Shown: positions 35,608-44,876 of the stretch, piece by piece | How the letters are laid out: the number at the start of each line of letters is the position of its first letter | Numbering within the stretch: position 1 is the stretch's first letter | DNA from: BMS3BBIN04 sp964552465 | GTDB lineage: Bacteria > Electryoneota > Electryoneia > Electryoneales > Electryoneaceae | Assembly (NCBI GenBank): GCA_964552465.1 | Contig: CAZKGR010000004.1 | Location: 62,001-126,000 of the forward strand | DNA: 64,000 bases | Direction: 5' to 3' | Made by a program: the position numbers and the translations under genes | Notes under the pieces: model-generated | Seen by the model: only the letters and a program-made list of their open reading frames with translations | Told to the model about the DNA's origin: nothing | Database searches by the model: none

Positions 35608-36609
35608 TCACCCCGCCAGTGCAAGGTTACGAAGCCGGGTAACGGTCAGAACACGTTCAAGCAGCAACAGGATAAACGCGGCAATTGCATACCAATAGAA
35701 CAATTCCCGCCAGTTGCGGATATGTTCAATCTCGACTTCGGTACGTTCCAACTGGTCGATCTGATCATATATGGCACGCAGAGTCTCCGTCGAAGTTGCA
35801 CGGAAGTACTGCCCGCCAGTCAAATCTGCGATTTGTCGCAGCAAATCTTCGTCTATGCGGACTTCCACATTGCGATACGTGACTCCGCCGCGCTGCGTTC
35901 GTACTGGAGCACGGGCAGTGCCGCGTGTACCTACACCAATCGTATACACCTTGATGTCCAGCTCAGCCGCCGCACCTGCTGCGGTTAACGGATCTGGCTG
36001 GTCAACATTGTTGACGCCATCAGTCAGCAGGATCAGGACTTTGCTCTCAGCTTCGCCCCCTCGCAGACGGTTGGCTGAAACGGCGATTGCTTTTCCGATG
36101 GCGGTGCCGTCTTCTACTGTCCCTGCTGCAACCTGGTCCATCAATCCAGCGAGGACTTCGTAGTCCAAAGTCAACGGCGCCCAGGTAAACGCCTCGCCCG
36201 CGAACATCACCAGCCCTATGCGGTCGGACACCCGCCCGTTGATGAATTCCTTGGCGACCATCTTTGCCGCTTCAAGGCGGTTACGGGGTTCCAGATCTTC
36301 CGCCAGCATTGACGTCGAGATGTCGATTGCCATCACGAGATCTATACCTTCGACGTGCACGATCTGCTCGTCCAGTGCAGCACGCGGACGGGCTACGGCA
36401 ACACATAGTAGTATAACCGCAAATATCCTAAGAATAAAGGGTAAATGGCGAATCATGGGACGAAATCGTCCCATCAGTGGCTTGAGTGTCTTTGTCGAGG
36501 GGAAAGTGATGGTCGGTTGGAGATGCCGTTGTTGCCACCAATACCATACGATCATCACAGGGACAATCAGAAGTCCGAGAAACGCCCATGGGGTAGCCCA
36601 TTCGGTCAT
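35608..36609 (-). CDS. batA: BatA: membrane-anchored von Willebrand factor A protein
   Basis: 333 residues. Two N-terminal membrane helices (residues about 8-25 and 55-72), a VWA domain with MIDAS D-I-S-T-S-M at about 95, a downstream T-D-G-V-N-N, and a C-terminal helix (W-Y-A-I-A-A-F-I-L-L-L-L) give the BatA architecture. VWA proteins of this kind are thought to be metal-dependent scaffolds remodelled by MoxR ATPases. The ATG overlaps the stop of the preceding gene (ATGA) and has GGAGG upstream. The Tyr/His-rich gene follows at once. Confidence 0.92.
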   Translation of the reverse strand: MTEWATPWAFLGLLIVPVMIVWYWWQQRHLQPTITFPSTKTLKPLMGRFRPMIRHLPFILRIFAVILLCVAVARPRAALDEQIVHVEGIDLVMAIDISTSMLAEDLEPRNRLEAAKMVAKEFINGRVSDRIGLVMFAGEAFTWAPLTLDYEVLAGLMDQVAAGTVEDGTAIGKAIAVSANRLRGGEAESKVLILLTDGVNNVDQPDPLTAAGAAAELDIKVYTIGVGTRGTARAPVRTQRGGVTYRNVEVRIDEDLLRQIADLTGGQYFRATSTETLRAIYDQIDQLERTEVEIEHIRNWRELFYWYAIAAFILLLLERVLTVTRLRNLALAG

Positions 36610-37772
36610 GAACGATCCTCCTTTTCGGAGGAGTCCAAGCGCTGAGCAGAGTCCATTGATGGTTGAGTGCTGGTTTCTTTTGGAGAAGTCGTGACCTCAG
36701 GGGCTGAGGTCGACCACGAGGTCGGCTCCGTAAGCTCGGCGGACAATTCAGACTTCTTCCCCACGGAGCCGCCGCGTGGATTTTGAACTGAAGTTGTTGT
36801 AAGTATTTTGTGAGTGTCGATATTTGACGTTTCCCGAACTTCATAATTATCTGCTAGTTCAGGGCGCGGTCGAAACTCATCTATAATACTTTCAACGTGT
36901 AAGTATAAGTTCTGAGCGACATCTTTTTCCAGTGTTCCACGGGCGAACTTCACCGTATCAGAGGCACTCAAGAGACGAACTAGTTCATGCGTATCAAAAG
37001 AAATAGTCTCACGTTTTAGCCATTTCCTCACTTCATACGACGTCATCTCAAGGATGGGCTCTTCAAATTCTCTTTCAAGGAGTCGTTTAGTTATAAAAAC
37101 GAGTGTACTGACATAAGTCTTAACGTCTCCGCGCACCAACGGATTATTTTCACTCAGCTCAGCGAGCGCAGCAATGGCTTGCTCATAGGGTGGTGGAATT
37201 GGGATGGTTTGGTCATCATCGTCGCCAGCCTTAACACGATGTATCCACCAGCGCCACACCAGCCAACCGAGCAATATGATCAGTAGAACACCACCAACCC
37301 ACGGTCCGTAATATCGCAACCAGTCAGCCAATGTAAGCTTGAGTTCAGCTTGACTCTTAAGTGGACGCAGGTTGACTGTGGTGTCAGCTAGTACGCTGGC
37401 GATGCGCACGCTGTCACCGGGCAAGGTCCACGGATTATCGCCGACAGTGAAGTCGATGGGGCCCGTCGAGAAGCTGCCTGTATCGTACGCGGCGACGGTC
37501 AGCTCGAGCGCAACGCCATCGATGTCTTTCGCACGTTTACCTATCAGAGTGTCAACACTGAGGATGGAAAATCCGCCCAATTCTTCACCCAGATTCGGCC
37601 AGATAATATCACTATCGTCCTCGTGATCGGGGATAATGATCCGCAGCGTAAGCGGATCGCCGATATGTGCGGTGTCCGGGGACATCTCGAGATATGGGAT
37701 GATATCCTGGGCTACAACGTTGGTAGACACCAGAGTCGTGACAAACAAGAACAGGATCAGGGCATGTTTCAT
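36606..37772 (-). CDS. Bat-operon single-pass membrane protein of unknown function
   Basis: 388 residues. A signal peptide (L-I-L-F-L-F-V-T-T-L-V-S-T) leads to a BatD-like beta-sandwich region with I-G-D-P-L-T-L-R-I at about 20-140. A membrane helix at about 158-176 (G-G-V-L-L-I-I-L-L-G-W-L-V-W) is followed by a cytoplasmic helical domain (Y-E-Q-A-I-A-A-L-A-E-L, L-L-S-A-S-D-T-V-K-F-A-R) and a Ser/Thr-rich tail. Proteins of this layout commonly sit between DUF58 and BatA in such operons. It is translationally coupled at both ends by 4-bp overlaps. Likely part of the MoxR-Bat envelope complex. Confidence 0.82.
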   Translation of the reverse strand: MKHALILFLFVTTLVSTNVVAQDIIPYLEMSPDTAHIGDPLTLRIIIPDHEDDSDIIWPNLGEELGGFSILSVDTLIGKRAKDIDGVALELTVAAYDTGSFSTGPIDFTVGDNPWTLPGDSVRIASVLADTTVNLRPLKSQAELKLTLADWLRYYGPWVGGVLLIILLGWLVWRWWIHRVKAGDDDDQTIPIPPPYEQAIAALAELSENNPLVRGDVKTYVSTLVFITKRLLEREFEEPILEMTSYEVRKWLKRETISFDTHELVRLLSASDTVKFARGTLEKDVAQNLYLHVESIIDEFRPRPELADNYEVRETSNIDTHKILTTTSVQNPRGGSVGKKSELSAELTEPTSWSTSAPEVTTSPKETSTQPSMDSAQRLDSSEKEDRS

Positions 37773-38659
37773 CTTTGCCGCTCCCGCTGCTTGAAGAAGC
37801 GAACAAGCGGTCGCAAATAGGGCTGATCTGGTTCGTTGAGATCTATCACAACGCGGTCGATACCGTTGTGCTTGAAAAACTGGTCGATTTCGTTCTCACG
37901 GCGAACCTGTCTAAGGTGATATGCAGCTCGCACAGTTTTACTTGACGTGTCGAACCATACCACTTCGCCGGACTCCGGGTCTTCGGCGGCGAACATGCCC
38001 ACATCGGGCAACTCGCGTTCGCGTGGATCAATGATGTGTAGCGCGACCAGGTCATGTTTGGCTGCAGCGACTTTAGCCGCATTTCGCCAGAGGATGGAAT
38101 CAGTCTGGAAATCGGAGATTAGGAAGACGATTCCGCGTTTGGTCAGTCCGCGAAGCAGTGTTTCCAAACCTACCTGCAGGTCTGTTCCACGGCCTTTAGG
38201 TTTCCACGCCAGCAGGTCACGGATCATGCGCAGAGTATGACGGGTGCCACCTTTCGGGGGTACATATTCTTCAAGCCGATCGCTGAACAGGATCATTCCG
38301 ACCTTGTCCTGATTACGGATCGCGCTGAACGCAAGCACGGCTGCCAGTTCCGCTGCCAGTTCCCGCTTGAACGAAGCCACAGTCCCGAACTCACCAGACG
38401 CGGATACGTCCACGAGCAGCATCACGTTCAGCTCGCGTTCTTCCTCGAACAGTTTGACAAAAGGTTTGCCTTCGCGCGCAGTCACATTCCAGTCGATTGT
38501 GCGAACTTCATCGCCGGGAACGTATTCGCGCACCTCGCTGAACTCGATGCCACGGCCCTTGAACGCTGAATGGTATTCCCCGCTGAAGAGTTCATTGACC
38601 GCACCGCGAGTACGAATCTCGATGTTGCGAACTTTTCGCACGAGCTCGCGGGTGGTCAT
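37769..38659 (-). CDS. DUF58 domain protein
   Basis: 296 residues, soluble. The DUF58 signature is complete: F-S-G-E-Y-H-S-A-F-K-G-R-G near residue 24, F-S-E-V-R-E-Y-V-P-G-D-E-V-R-T-I-D-W-N, then a VWA-like fold with D-V-S-A-S-G. DUF58 proteins are encoded next to MoxR ATPases and are regarded as their partners. The start overlaps moxR by 4 bp and the stop overlaps the next gene by 4 bp. Confidence 0.94.
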   Translation of the reverse strand: MTTRELVRKVRNIEIRTRGAVNELFSGEYHSAFKGRGIEFSEVREYVPGDEVRTIDWNVTAREGKPFVKLFEEERELNVMLLVDVSASGEFGTVASFKRELAAELAAVLAFSAIRNQDKVGMILFSDRLEEYVPPKGGTRHTLRMIRDLLAWKPKGRGTDLQVGLETLLRGLTKRGIVFLISDFQTDSILWRNAAKVAAAKHDLVALHIIDPRERELPDVGMFAAEDPESGEVVWFDTSSKTVRAAYHLRQVRRENEIDQFFKHNGIDRVVIDLNEPDQPYLRPLVRFFKQRERQR

Positions 38660-39648
38660 GGAACCTCGACTCCCATCATGATGTCATCGACGATGTTGTC
38701 GGAGGTGCGTCCTTCGGCTTCAGCTTCGAAGCTGGGCAGGATGCGGTGCCTCAGAACATCATGACCTATGGACCGGATATCTTCCGGAATCACGAACGCG
38801 CGCCCTTGCAATACAGCCCACGCCTTTGCGGCCTTGACCAGGAACAATGTCGCACGGGGGCTGGCACCATAATTGATCAGTTCTTTCAGGTCACCCAGGC
38901 CATGTGCTTCCGGATCACGTGTTGCAAACACCAGATCGAGTACATAGTTCTCGATCTTCTCATCAACGTAGACCTGGTCGACAATACCGCGTGCGGCGAT
39001 GATGTCTTTCGGATGTATGATCGGTTGAACATCTTCGACCGGAGCGATGGAACCGTGCAGGCGGAGGATATTGCGCTCCTCTTCACGTGACGGGTAACCA
39101 ACTTGCAGCTTGAGCATGAAACGGTCGACCTGGGCTTCGGGTAGGGGATAGGTGCCTTGTTGCTCGATGGGATTCTGGGTTGCGAGTACGAGGAAGGGGC
39201 TCGGCAGCTTGTGCGTCTCTTCGCCGAGCGTGACCTGTTTCTCCTGCATTGCTTCGAGCAGAGCGGACTGGACTTTCGCCGGTGCACGGTTGATCTCGTC
39301 CGCGAGGATGAACTGGGCGAAGATCGGCCCGGTTTTCGTCTCGAATGTGCCTTCGCGGGGATTGTAGATCAGGGTTCCGACGAGGTCGGCGGGGAGCAGG
39401 TCCGGCGTAAACTGGATGCGGTGGAAGCTGCCGTGGACGGCTGAGGCTAGCGTTTTTACAGCCAGCGTCTTCGCCAGACCAGGCACACCTTCGAGCAGCA
39501 CGTGCCCATCGGCGAGCAACCCGACCAGCAAGCGCTCGACCATGTATTCCTGCCCGACCAGCACTTTTGCAACTTCTTCAGTAAGCTTCCTCAACGGTTG
39601 GCTGACTGACTGCACTTGTTCGGTGACAGCCTGAATATCCTGATTCAT
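38656..39648 (-). CDS. MoxR-family AAA+ ATPase
   Basis: 330 residues. Walker A is G-V-P-G-L-A-K-T at about 54-61, Walker B is I-L-A-D-E-I-N-R at about 113-120, and sensor 1 is A-T-Q-N-P near 155, with the MoxR-typical G-T-Y-P-L-P-E-A-Q-V-D-R-F. These chaperone-like ATPases mature or remodel VWA-containing complexes. It is the first gene of the nine- to eleven-gene Bat operon. ATG 39648 has GAGGAG 4-5 nt upstream. The 560-bp region before it contains a divergently transcribed RNA candidate and must hold this operon's promoter. Confidence 0.95.
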   Translation of the reverse strand: MNQDIQAVTEQVQSVSQPLRKLTEEVAKVLVGQEYMVERLLVGLLADGHVLLEGVPGLAKTLAVKTLASAVHGSFHRIQFTPDLLPADLVGTLIYNPREGTFETKTGPIFAQFILADEINRAPAKVQSALLEAMQEKQVTLGEETHKLPSPFLVLATQNPIEQQGTYPLPEAQVDRFMLKLQVGYPSREEERNILRLHGSIAPVEDVQPIIHPKDIIAARGIVDQVYVDEKIENYVLDLVFATRDPEAHGLGDLKELINYGASPRATLFLVKAAKAWAVLQGRAFVIPEDIRSIGHDVLRHRILPSFEAEAEGRTSDNIVDDIMMGVEVP

Positions 39649-39909
39649 CGACTCCTCGATCCCCTGTAACTGAATTGGCTTTTCTGTGTGAGCGGAAGAT
39701 GTGTGATGGGGTTACAACTTGATGTGCAAGCCGAACGAAACCAACTCTAATGAGCCACACATTCCTCCCGAATGATATGGTCCGGTCACTCTGCTCTTCT
39801 GCGTAAAGTTCCCATTCCATTAGACTTGAGAGTACTTCTGAGTTGAAGAGTAATGAGAGACCGTTTTTCGTTATTTTGGATTTATTCTGTAGAAAATCAA
39901 TTGTTTGCC

Positions 39910-39938
39910 TTGCAAGGGAAGATGTTAAGTGATATACT
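39910..39938 (+). promoter_or_regulatory. Near-consensus sigma-70-type promoter
   Basis: TTGCAA at 39910-39915 and TATACT at 39933-39938 are separated by 17 bp. The predicted transcript would start around 39945, just before the structured region at 39946-40084. No coding frame follows, so the promoter points to a non-coding RNA. Confidence 0.6.
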
Positions 39939-39945
39939 GTTGTTA

Positions 39946-40210
39946 GACTTGGTCGCCATTCGGCTTGACGTGCGTTAACAACTAACGAATGAGCGCAGTA
40001 GGGCTCGGAATTTTCCATTGGGCGCAACCGAGGCCCAGTGGCGACCAGACGGGGACATGCCATCCTGGAAAAACGGGGTGGCATTAGTCGTTATGGAGGT
40101 CCTGAGTCCTGAGTTCTTAAAACAGGCCGGTGCTTGCTGCAAGCACGGATCACCGAACAGTATTGAATAACTCTATCTTGCCAGTGTTGGGAGTGTCCAA
40201 CATGTTTTTT
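39946..40210 (+). ncRNA. Candidate structured non-coding RNA (about 265 nt, unidentified)
   Basis: The region has no credible gene but dense pairing. A perfect 9-bp stem joins TGGTCGCCA (39950) and TGGCGACCA (40039) and encloses a stem GGGCTCGG (40001) with CCGAGGCCC (40028, one bulge). A 9-bp hairpin joins ATGCCATCC (40057) and GGGTGGCAT (40076), and another hairpin joins GTGCTTGC and GCAAGCAC (40130-40146). A promoter lies upstream and a terminator at 40185-40210. I checked by eye for RNase P, tmRNA, SRP, 6S and common riboswitch motifs and found none. It could be an orphan small RNA. The 3' end overlaps the 3' end of the deacetylase pseudogene on the other strand by 2 bp. Confidence 0.5.
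40185..40210 (+). terminator. Rho-independent terminator of the RNA candidate
   Basis: A 6-bp stem TGTTGG/CCAACA with a 6-nt loop is followed by TG and six T residues. On the minus strand no T-run follows, so it acts on plus-strand transcripts. Confidence 0.65.
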
Positions 40211-41640
40211 ACTTCTGTGAAATGTTTGGAATAGACAGACCAAGCAATTTGTACTGCTGCCTGACTTTTTCAAGCGTTTCACCGAAGGTCCAGACCTGAA
40301 GATCATCATCAGCGCTGATGCGGTCGAGTAAAGTTAGATATGTTTTTCCCCATTCACGATAAAGGCGGCTTGATGGATAAGAAGTTCGCGCATGCCAGTC
40401 AATAGCGACAATTGCGCTATGTTGCTTGACCGTTGAGAGTAATCGTTCGATTTTCACATCCTGAGCCTCAGGCGACTGGTCATCGCCCGCCTGGAAGAAC
40501 ATCTGATCCAACAAAGCAGCTGGCAGCTGCAGGACATTTATCTGTCTGTTCTCATCTGGTATGTAAGGGTAAAAGGGATAACCGATACCCAGGTTTTGTG
40601 TTGAATGAGATCGATGAATCGATTTCAAGACCTGCACGTTCATGTTCAATCAGAGTCGACCATAATTCCTTTTTCATATGCCAGTAATGATGACGGTTAA
40701 AGCGCACCACTTCGCCACAGGCCTGTTCAAGCCGCTCCTTCTGACGTCCAATGGCACCGGTTGATTCACGGGCGCCATATCCTGCATGCAGACCAATCTC
40801 CCAGCCCTTTTGCCTGAGGTTTCTGAACAGTTTCTGCATGGGTGCGGAAAAGACACTGTAGTGAACTTCATGGACATGGGACGTTTCAGGATAGCCAAAA
40901 GTAGCCGAACTGAACATGAACGCACTTTTGAAACCGCGCTTAGCTTCTTCTTCAACGACCTTTTCAAATGTCCATAACTTCTGGAACGGATATTTGATAA
41001 ATCGAAGTGAATTATAGAGGAGATATTTCAGATGAGATTTTAAATATGGACGTAATTCGGCATATCGTAAGGAATAATAAATTAGCGACAGTGGATTAAT
41101 TAAGTCGCCAGGCGACACCGGATCATCGACATCATGGCTGAGGATGATTGCACCCTTGGATGCCGGCAGCAATGGATTGGTATCCAGTTCAAAATGGGCC
41201 AGAATCCAATCGCGAAAAGCAATCATGTAAGAGTTTACGACTGGGATATGAAAAAAATCGCGTTGAGCTTGAACGGAGCGATCCTCAATAAGACGATCGT
41301 GCGGATCATAGTCATCATCGCTGTAAGAAGCGGCAGCTTCATTACAAAGCCAATATCGCATAGCAGAAAACAAATCAAAGGGAAAAATATTCTGCTGAAG
41401 ATTTATGTTATCAATCACAGGAGCAGGAATTGTATTTTTATCCCACGGACCTTGAACCGGTATCTGCAAAGAGTCTTCGTCGGGATGCGAATCCCCGTAG
41501 AACACATCGCAGTCAGTAACGCCCTGTTCTGAAACGGTGACAGCTCGAATAGCAAAACCGCAGAAACTGGAAAGCAGAACCAGAAGATGTTCGTCAATAC
41601 TTTGGTTCTGCTCTACGGCAATGAGAATCGATGTTTTCAT
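40209..41640 (-). pseudogene. Frameshifted polysaccharide deacetylase-family gene
   Basis: Two overlapping frames together give one protein. The first (41640 to 40552) has a novel N-terminal region, then the deacetylase core with S-H-D-V-D-D near residue 169, G-L-H-A-G-Y-G and a closing S-I-S-F-N-T-K-P-G-Y-R. The second (ending 40209) continues with L-G-I-G-Y-P-F-Y-P-Y-I and the C-terminal part. The frame breaks at about 40583-40593. Family members continue K-P-G-Y-R into L-G-x-x-x-P-F. A second copy of the 11-mer CCTGGGTATCG at this point would restore exactly that sequence. The start overlaps the formyltransferase stop by 4 bp. Either a real inactivation, a phase-variable site or an assembly error. 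Confidence 0.75.
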
Positions 41641-42515
41641 CTCGTTCCTCGATGAGCGTTCTGTGGAAGTGCAGTTTGAGGACTGATGTAGGTGTCAGGT
41701 GTTTTGACCAGTCGGTTAGGGAGTGTGTCCCCGTCAAAAGCTTGTTTCCACTTGTTATATAGCTCAGTCGCTCGTCCTTGTCTGATATATTCTTGAACTT
41801 CATGTTGCTGTTTGTCGGAGAGTTGTTTGCAATACCTGTATTTACTGGATTGTTCGTATCCATTTGGCGGATTGGCTGCAACATAAGATGCCGCAATGTC
41901 TGCCATGGTAACGACTGAGGTGCGGGTGGATTTTGTACGCAGGGACGCGAGGGAATCATAGGGCTGAACAGGAAGCAGTTTACGTGTCAAAATCGTGCCG
42001 GTATCAATACCTGTATCGACTATATGCGCACTGACTCCAACCGCAACTCCTCTCAAAATAGAATGTTCGATGACATTCACGCCACGGCACCAGGGAAGCA
42101 GGCCAGGATGCACATTGATGGTGGACAGAGTTGGAATCGAAATTATTTCAGACGAGATGATGCCGCATCCTGCCAGTAATAGCAAATCCGGCTGTAACCG
42201 GGCGAGATTATCAATCATCTCATCGCTGTTCAATGCGCCGCACTGTATCACAGACTCTGCAAAACCGTTGTACTCATCAACCGGGTTCATATGTCGTTCA
42301 GGCCGTAGACTCCGGTCGAGGTGATCAATAATTCGAGTTGCTGCGATATGGGCGATCTGGCGGGGCGAGTAGCGCCGGAGTTTCCGTTTTTGACTCTTGA
42401 AATCTCGTTGTGTTGCCGGGATCAGCACAGCATGCACCCGCAAGCCTCGGGCTTGAAGTTCGCAGAGAATGTCTTTGGCGTACGATCCACCGTGTGTGAG
42501 AACGACAATTTTCAC
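41637..42515 (-). CDS. Formyltransferase-family protein
   Basis: 292 residues from a GTG start at 42515. The formyltransferase core is visible: L-Q-P-D-L-L-L-L-A-G-C-G, the catalytic N-V-H-P-G-L-L-P-W-C-R-G with Asn and His in place, and the Asp loop V-D-T-G-I-D-T-G. These would transfer formyl from 10-formyl-tetrahydrofolate to an amine. The length and the divergent N- and C-termini argue against methionyl-tRNA formyltransferase. The coupled downstream gene is a polysaccharide deacetylase, so an amino-sugar N-formyltransferase in surface polysaccharide synthesis is a reasonable inference. Confidence 0.78.
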   Translation of the reverse strand: MKIVVLTHGGSYAKDILCELQARGLRVHAVLIPATQRDFKSQKRKLRRYSPRQIAHIAATRIIDHLDRSLRPERHMNPVDEYNGFAESVIQCGALNSDEMIDNLARLQPDLLLLAGCGIISSEIISIPTLSTINVHPGLLPWCRGVNVIEHSILRGVAVGVSAHIVDTGIDTGTILTRKLLPVQPYDSLASLRTKSTRTSVVTMADIAASYVAANPPNGYEQSSKYRYCKQLSDKQQHEVQEYIRQGRATELYNKWKQAFDGDTLPNRLVKTPDTYISPQTALPQNAHRGTR

Positions 42516-42668
42516 AGCAAAATGTCTCCGAAAGATGGGGTTGATTCCTGCGTGATGGCATGCTCCAAATCAGGATCGCTTGTGGCGAAGATCCCTGCAA
42601 TAGATTGAAAAGGTAACGCAGGTGTCAAAACGATACAACTTTTGTGCTCATGAACTGTGCACTAATAC

Positions 42669-43988
42669 TCAGCTTCTAAAAGTCAATTCCTGTCCGCGCA
42701 CGGATTCATCAATCTCGCCCTTCCAGAAGACCCGATTGCCCATTACCCAAGTTCCCACAGGCATGCCCTGCAAAGTGGTGCCATGCCACGGTGACCATTT
42801 AGTCTTGGTTAACTGGTTCTCGTCGAGGATGGTGTGTGTAGCATTCATGTCGACCAGTACGAGGTCGGCGTCGTATCGTTCCCGGATCTGTCCCTTGTTC
42901 GCGATGGACCACACTTCGGCAGGCTTGCTGCACATCCAACGCACGACCTGTTCCAGCGAGCACGCGCCTTTGTTCACCTGATCAAGCATGAGCATCAGTG
43001 AGTTCTCGATGGCCGGAATTCCGGATGGGGACTTGGGATACGGTCGTGATTTTTCCTCGAGGGTGTGCGGAGCGTGGTCGGTGGCGATCATATCAACGTC
43101 ACCGTTCAGCAATCCCTGCCACAGGCCGCTGTTGTCCTCTTTGGTCTTGATCGACGGATTCATCTGGATGCGTGTACCGAGGCGTGGGTAGTCGTCCACA
43201 TTGAAGAACAGGTGATGCGGGCAGACTTCGGCAGTGACCGGTGTACCGTTCGCTTTTGCTTCGTGGATCAACGGGACTTCGTCGGCGGTGGACATGTGCA
43301 GCACGTGAAAACGGTGATTGTGCCGGGACGAAAGATCGATCGCACGTTTGGTCGCGATGACCGCGGCCTCATGATTGCGGATTTCGCTGTGCAGCTTGAT
43401 GTCGGCTTCGTCGGCATTGCCAATCAACCGTTGGAAATTGGAACGGACGGTTGTTTCGTCTTCAAGATGCGCGCAGATGGGCAGCGTTGTTTCGGCGAAG
43501 ATGGTCTCGAGCGCCTCCTGTTCATTTACCAGCAGAGTACCCGTACTCGATCCGATGAAGATTTTGATGCCGGGCGTGCGGGTGGCGGCTTTCAGGACAT
43601 CGAGGTTGTCCGGTGTCGCGCCGACGTAGAAGCCGTAGTTGACCAGCGATTTGCCTGCGGCGAGCTCAAGTTTGTCATCCAGCGCCTCGAGGGTGGTTGT
43701 CGTCGGATTGGTATTTGGCATCTCGAGGAAGCTGGTCACTCCGCCTTTGGCGCATGCCATTGACGCGGTACGCAGGTCTTCCTTATGCGTGTGTCCGGGA
43801 TCGCGGAAGTGGACCTGATCATCGATCACGCCAGGGATCAAGTGCAGACCGTCCGCTTCAACAATCTGGTCAGCCGTTGCGGAGCTGCTGGCATGGGCGT
43901 CAATGATGATGCCGTCCTCAATGAGGATATTTGACTTGGTAGTTTCATCGGGCAGGACGCAGACTGCGTCACGGATCAGGGTGCGCAT
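42669..43988 (-). CDS. pyrC: Dihydroorotase
   Basis: 439 residues from ATG 43988; a longer frame to 44042 is unlikely. It catalyses the third step of pyrimidine synthesis, cyclising carbamoyl-aspartate. The metal site reads I-D-D-Q-V-H-F-R-D-P-G, where most class I enzymes have H-V-H; the Q-V-H version is one I recall from Bacteroidetes. The Lys of G-I-K-I-F-I-G-S-S-T-G, H-M-S-T, C-P-H-H-L-F-F and A-T-D-H-A-P-H supply the remaining ligands and the catalytic Asp. It is transcribed divergently from the outer-membrane protein gene. No other pyr genes are in the window. Confidence 0.92.
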   Translation of the reverse strand: MRTLIRDAVCVLPDETTKSNILIEDGIIIDAHASSSATADQIVEADGLHLIPGVIDDQVHFRDPGHTHKEDLRTASMACAKGGVTSFLEMPNTNPTTTTLEALDDKLELAAGKSLVNYGFYVGATPDNLDVLKAATRTPGIKIFIGSSTGTLLVNEQEALETIFAETTLPICAHLEDETTVRSNFQRLIGNADEADIKLHSEIRNHEAAVIATKRAIDLSSRHNHRFHVLHMSTADEVPLIHEAKANGTPVTAEVCPHHLFFNVDDYPRLGTRIQMNPSIKTKEDNSGLWQGLLNGDVDMIATDHAPHTLEEKSRPYPKSPSGIPAIENSLMLMLDQVNKGACSLEQVVRWMCSKPAEVWSIANKGQIRERYDADLVLVDMNATHTILDENQLTKTKWSPWHGTTLQGMPVGTWVMGNRVFWKGEIDESVRGQELTFRS

Positions 43989-44144
43989 CAATTGAGCCAG
44001 TGTTGGTGAATTGCTGAGGGAAGGTACAGTCCTCCAGTGCAAATGTCAGCATGTGTGGCTTGCCCGCGAGGGTGTTCCGGGTGTAACGTGAGAACAATTG
44101 TACTGTCCAATGCACAAACAGTCGTGCGAAGCTCTGGAGGGGAT

Positions 44145-44795
44145 GTGAAAACGAAAGTGTTGATGGTTGCGTTTGCGATGATGATGCTTGCGATGCCGGC
44201 GTTGGCAGCTCAACAGGTTATTGGCATTCAGCTTGGATTTCACAATCCGAAGGCGACGGATACCGGGTTTATCATCGGGGGCACGATAGGTTTGGAAATC
44301 GACGAACGATTTGATATCGGCGTCGGTTTGGATTTCTATCGAAAATCTTACGAAGAGAACACCACAATTGCCGATGAAGATGATGAGGGCAATTTGATTC
44401 ACAAGGAAGTGACAGACGTTAAGTCCAGTGTGTTCATGCTCCCGTTGATGATACATGCACGCTACAAAATTCCGCTCGGCAGTGCCGTAGAAATTCCCCT
44501 GATGCCTTACGTGCAAGGCGGTCTTGGTTATATCATGAGCTGGTATGGCTATGAGAATTACGAAACTCAGGTTGATGAAAACAAGTATTTCGGCGGGTTT
44601 GGGTTCCGCGTCGCGTTCGGTGCCATGTATCAGATGGGTTCGTCCTCACAGTTTTCTTTTGAACTCTACTACATGTCTGCTTCGCTGACGCATGAAGAGG
44701 ATGACGAAGAGATCGGCCGTCCGGTAAGGTCCGAGCTGGACATGTCTGGTCTGGGTGTGCGTTTGGGTTTGCATTTTAGTATGGGTACATTATAG
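44145..44795 (+). CDS. Small outer-membrane beta-barrel protein
   Basis: 216 residues from GTG 44145, which has GGAGGGG a few nt upstream; earlier ATG codons give a Cys-rich, implausible start. Signal peptide: V-L-M-V-A-F-A-M-M-M-L-A-M-P-A-L-A-A. The mature part shows alternating hydrophobic strands with G-G and aromatic girdles (V-I-G-I-Q-L-G-F-H, D-I-G-V-G-L-D-F-Y, Y-V-Q-G-G-L-G-Y), typical of an eight-strand OmpA/OmpW-like barrel. Acidic loops (D-E-D-D-E-G) lie between strands. It is monocistronic, with a strong terminator 80 bp downstream. Function unknown. Confidence 0.8.
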   Translation: MKTKVLMVAFAMMMLAMPALAAQQVIGIQLGFHNPKATDTGFIIGGTIGLEIDERFDIGVGLDFYRKSYEENTTIADEDDEGNLIHKEVTDVKSSVFMLPLMIHARYKIPLGSAVEIPLMPYVQGGLGYIMSWYGYENYETQVDENKYFGGFGFRVAFGAMYQMGSSSQFSFELYYMSASLTHEEDDEEIGRPVRSELDMSGLGVRLGLHFSMGTL

Positions 44796-44876
44796 TAGAT
44801 TGAGTGACTTGAGAGATATTGTCAGGTTATTTGAGTTTGATTGGAACTGGCTAGCTGTCAGTTTGTATGTTATCGA

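Noticed and set aside
40024..40060. Possible cobalamin riboswitch (GCCACTG on the minus strand near 40035)
   Set aside because: Only the short GCCACTG string is present; the other conserved boxes of that class are missing, and the promoter/terminator point to the plus strand.
39578..40084. 168-codon minus-strand frame before moxR
   Set aside because: It overlaps the moxR start in another frame and covers the strongly paired RNA region; the composition does not look like protein.
44043..44144. Upstream extension of the outer-membrane barrel gene
   Set aside because: The extension is Cys-rich and puts the signal peptide internally, while GTG 44145 has a strong ribosome site and starts the signal peptide.
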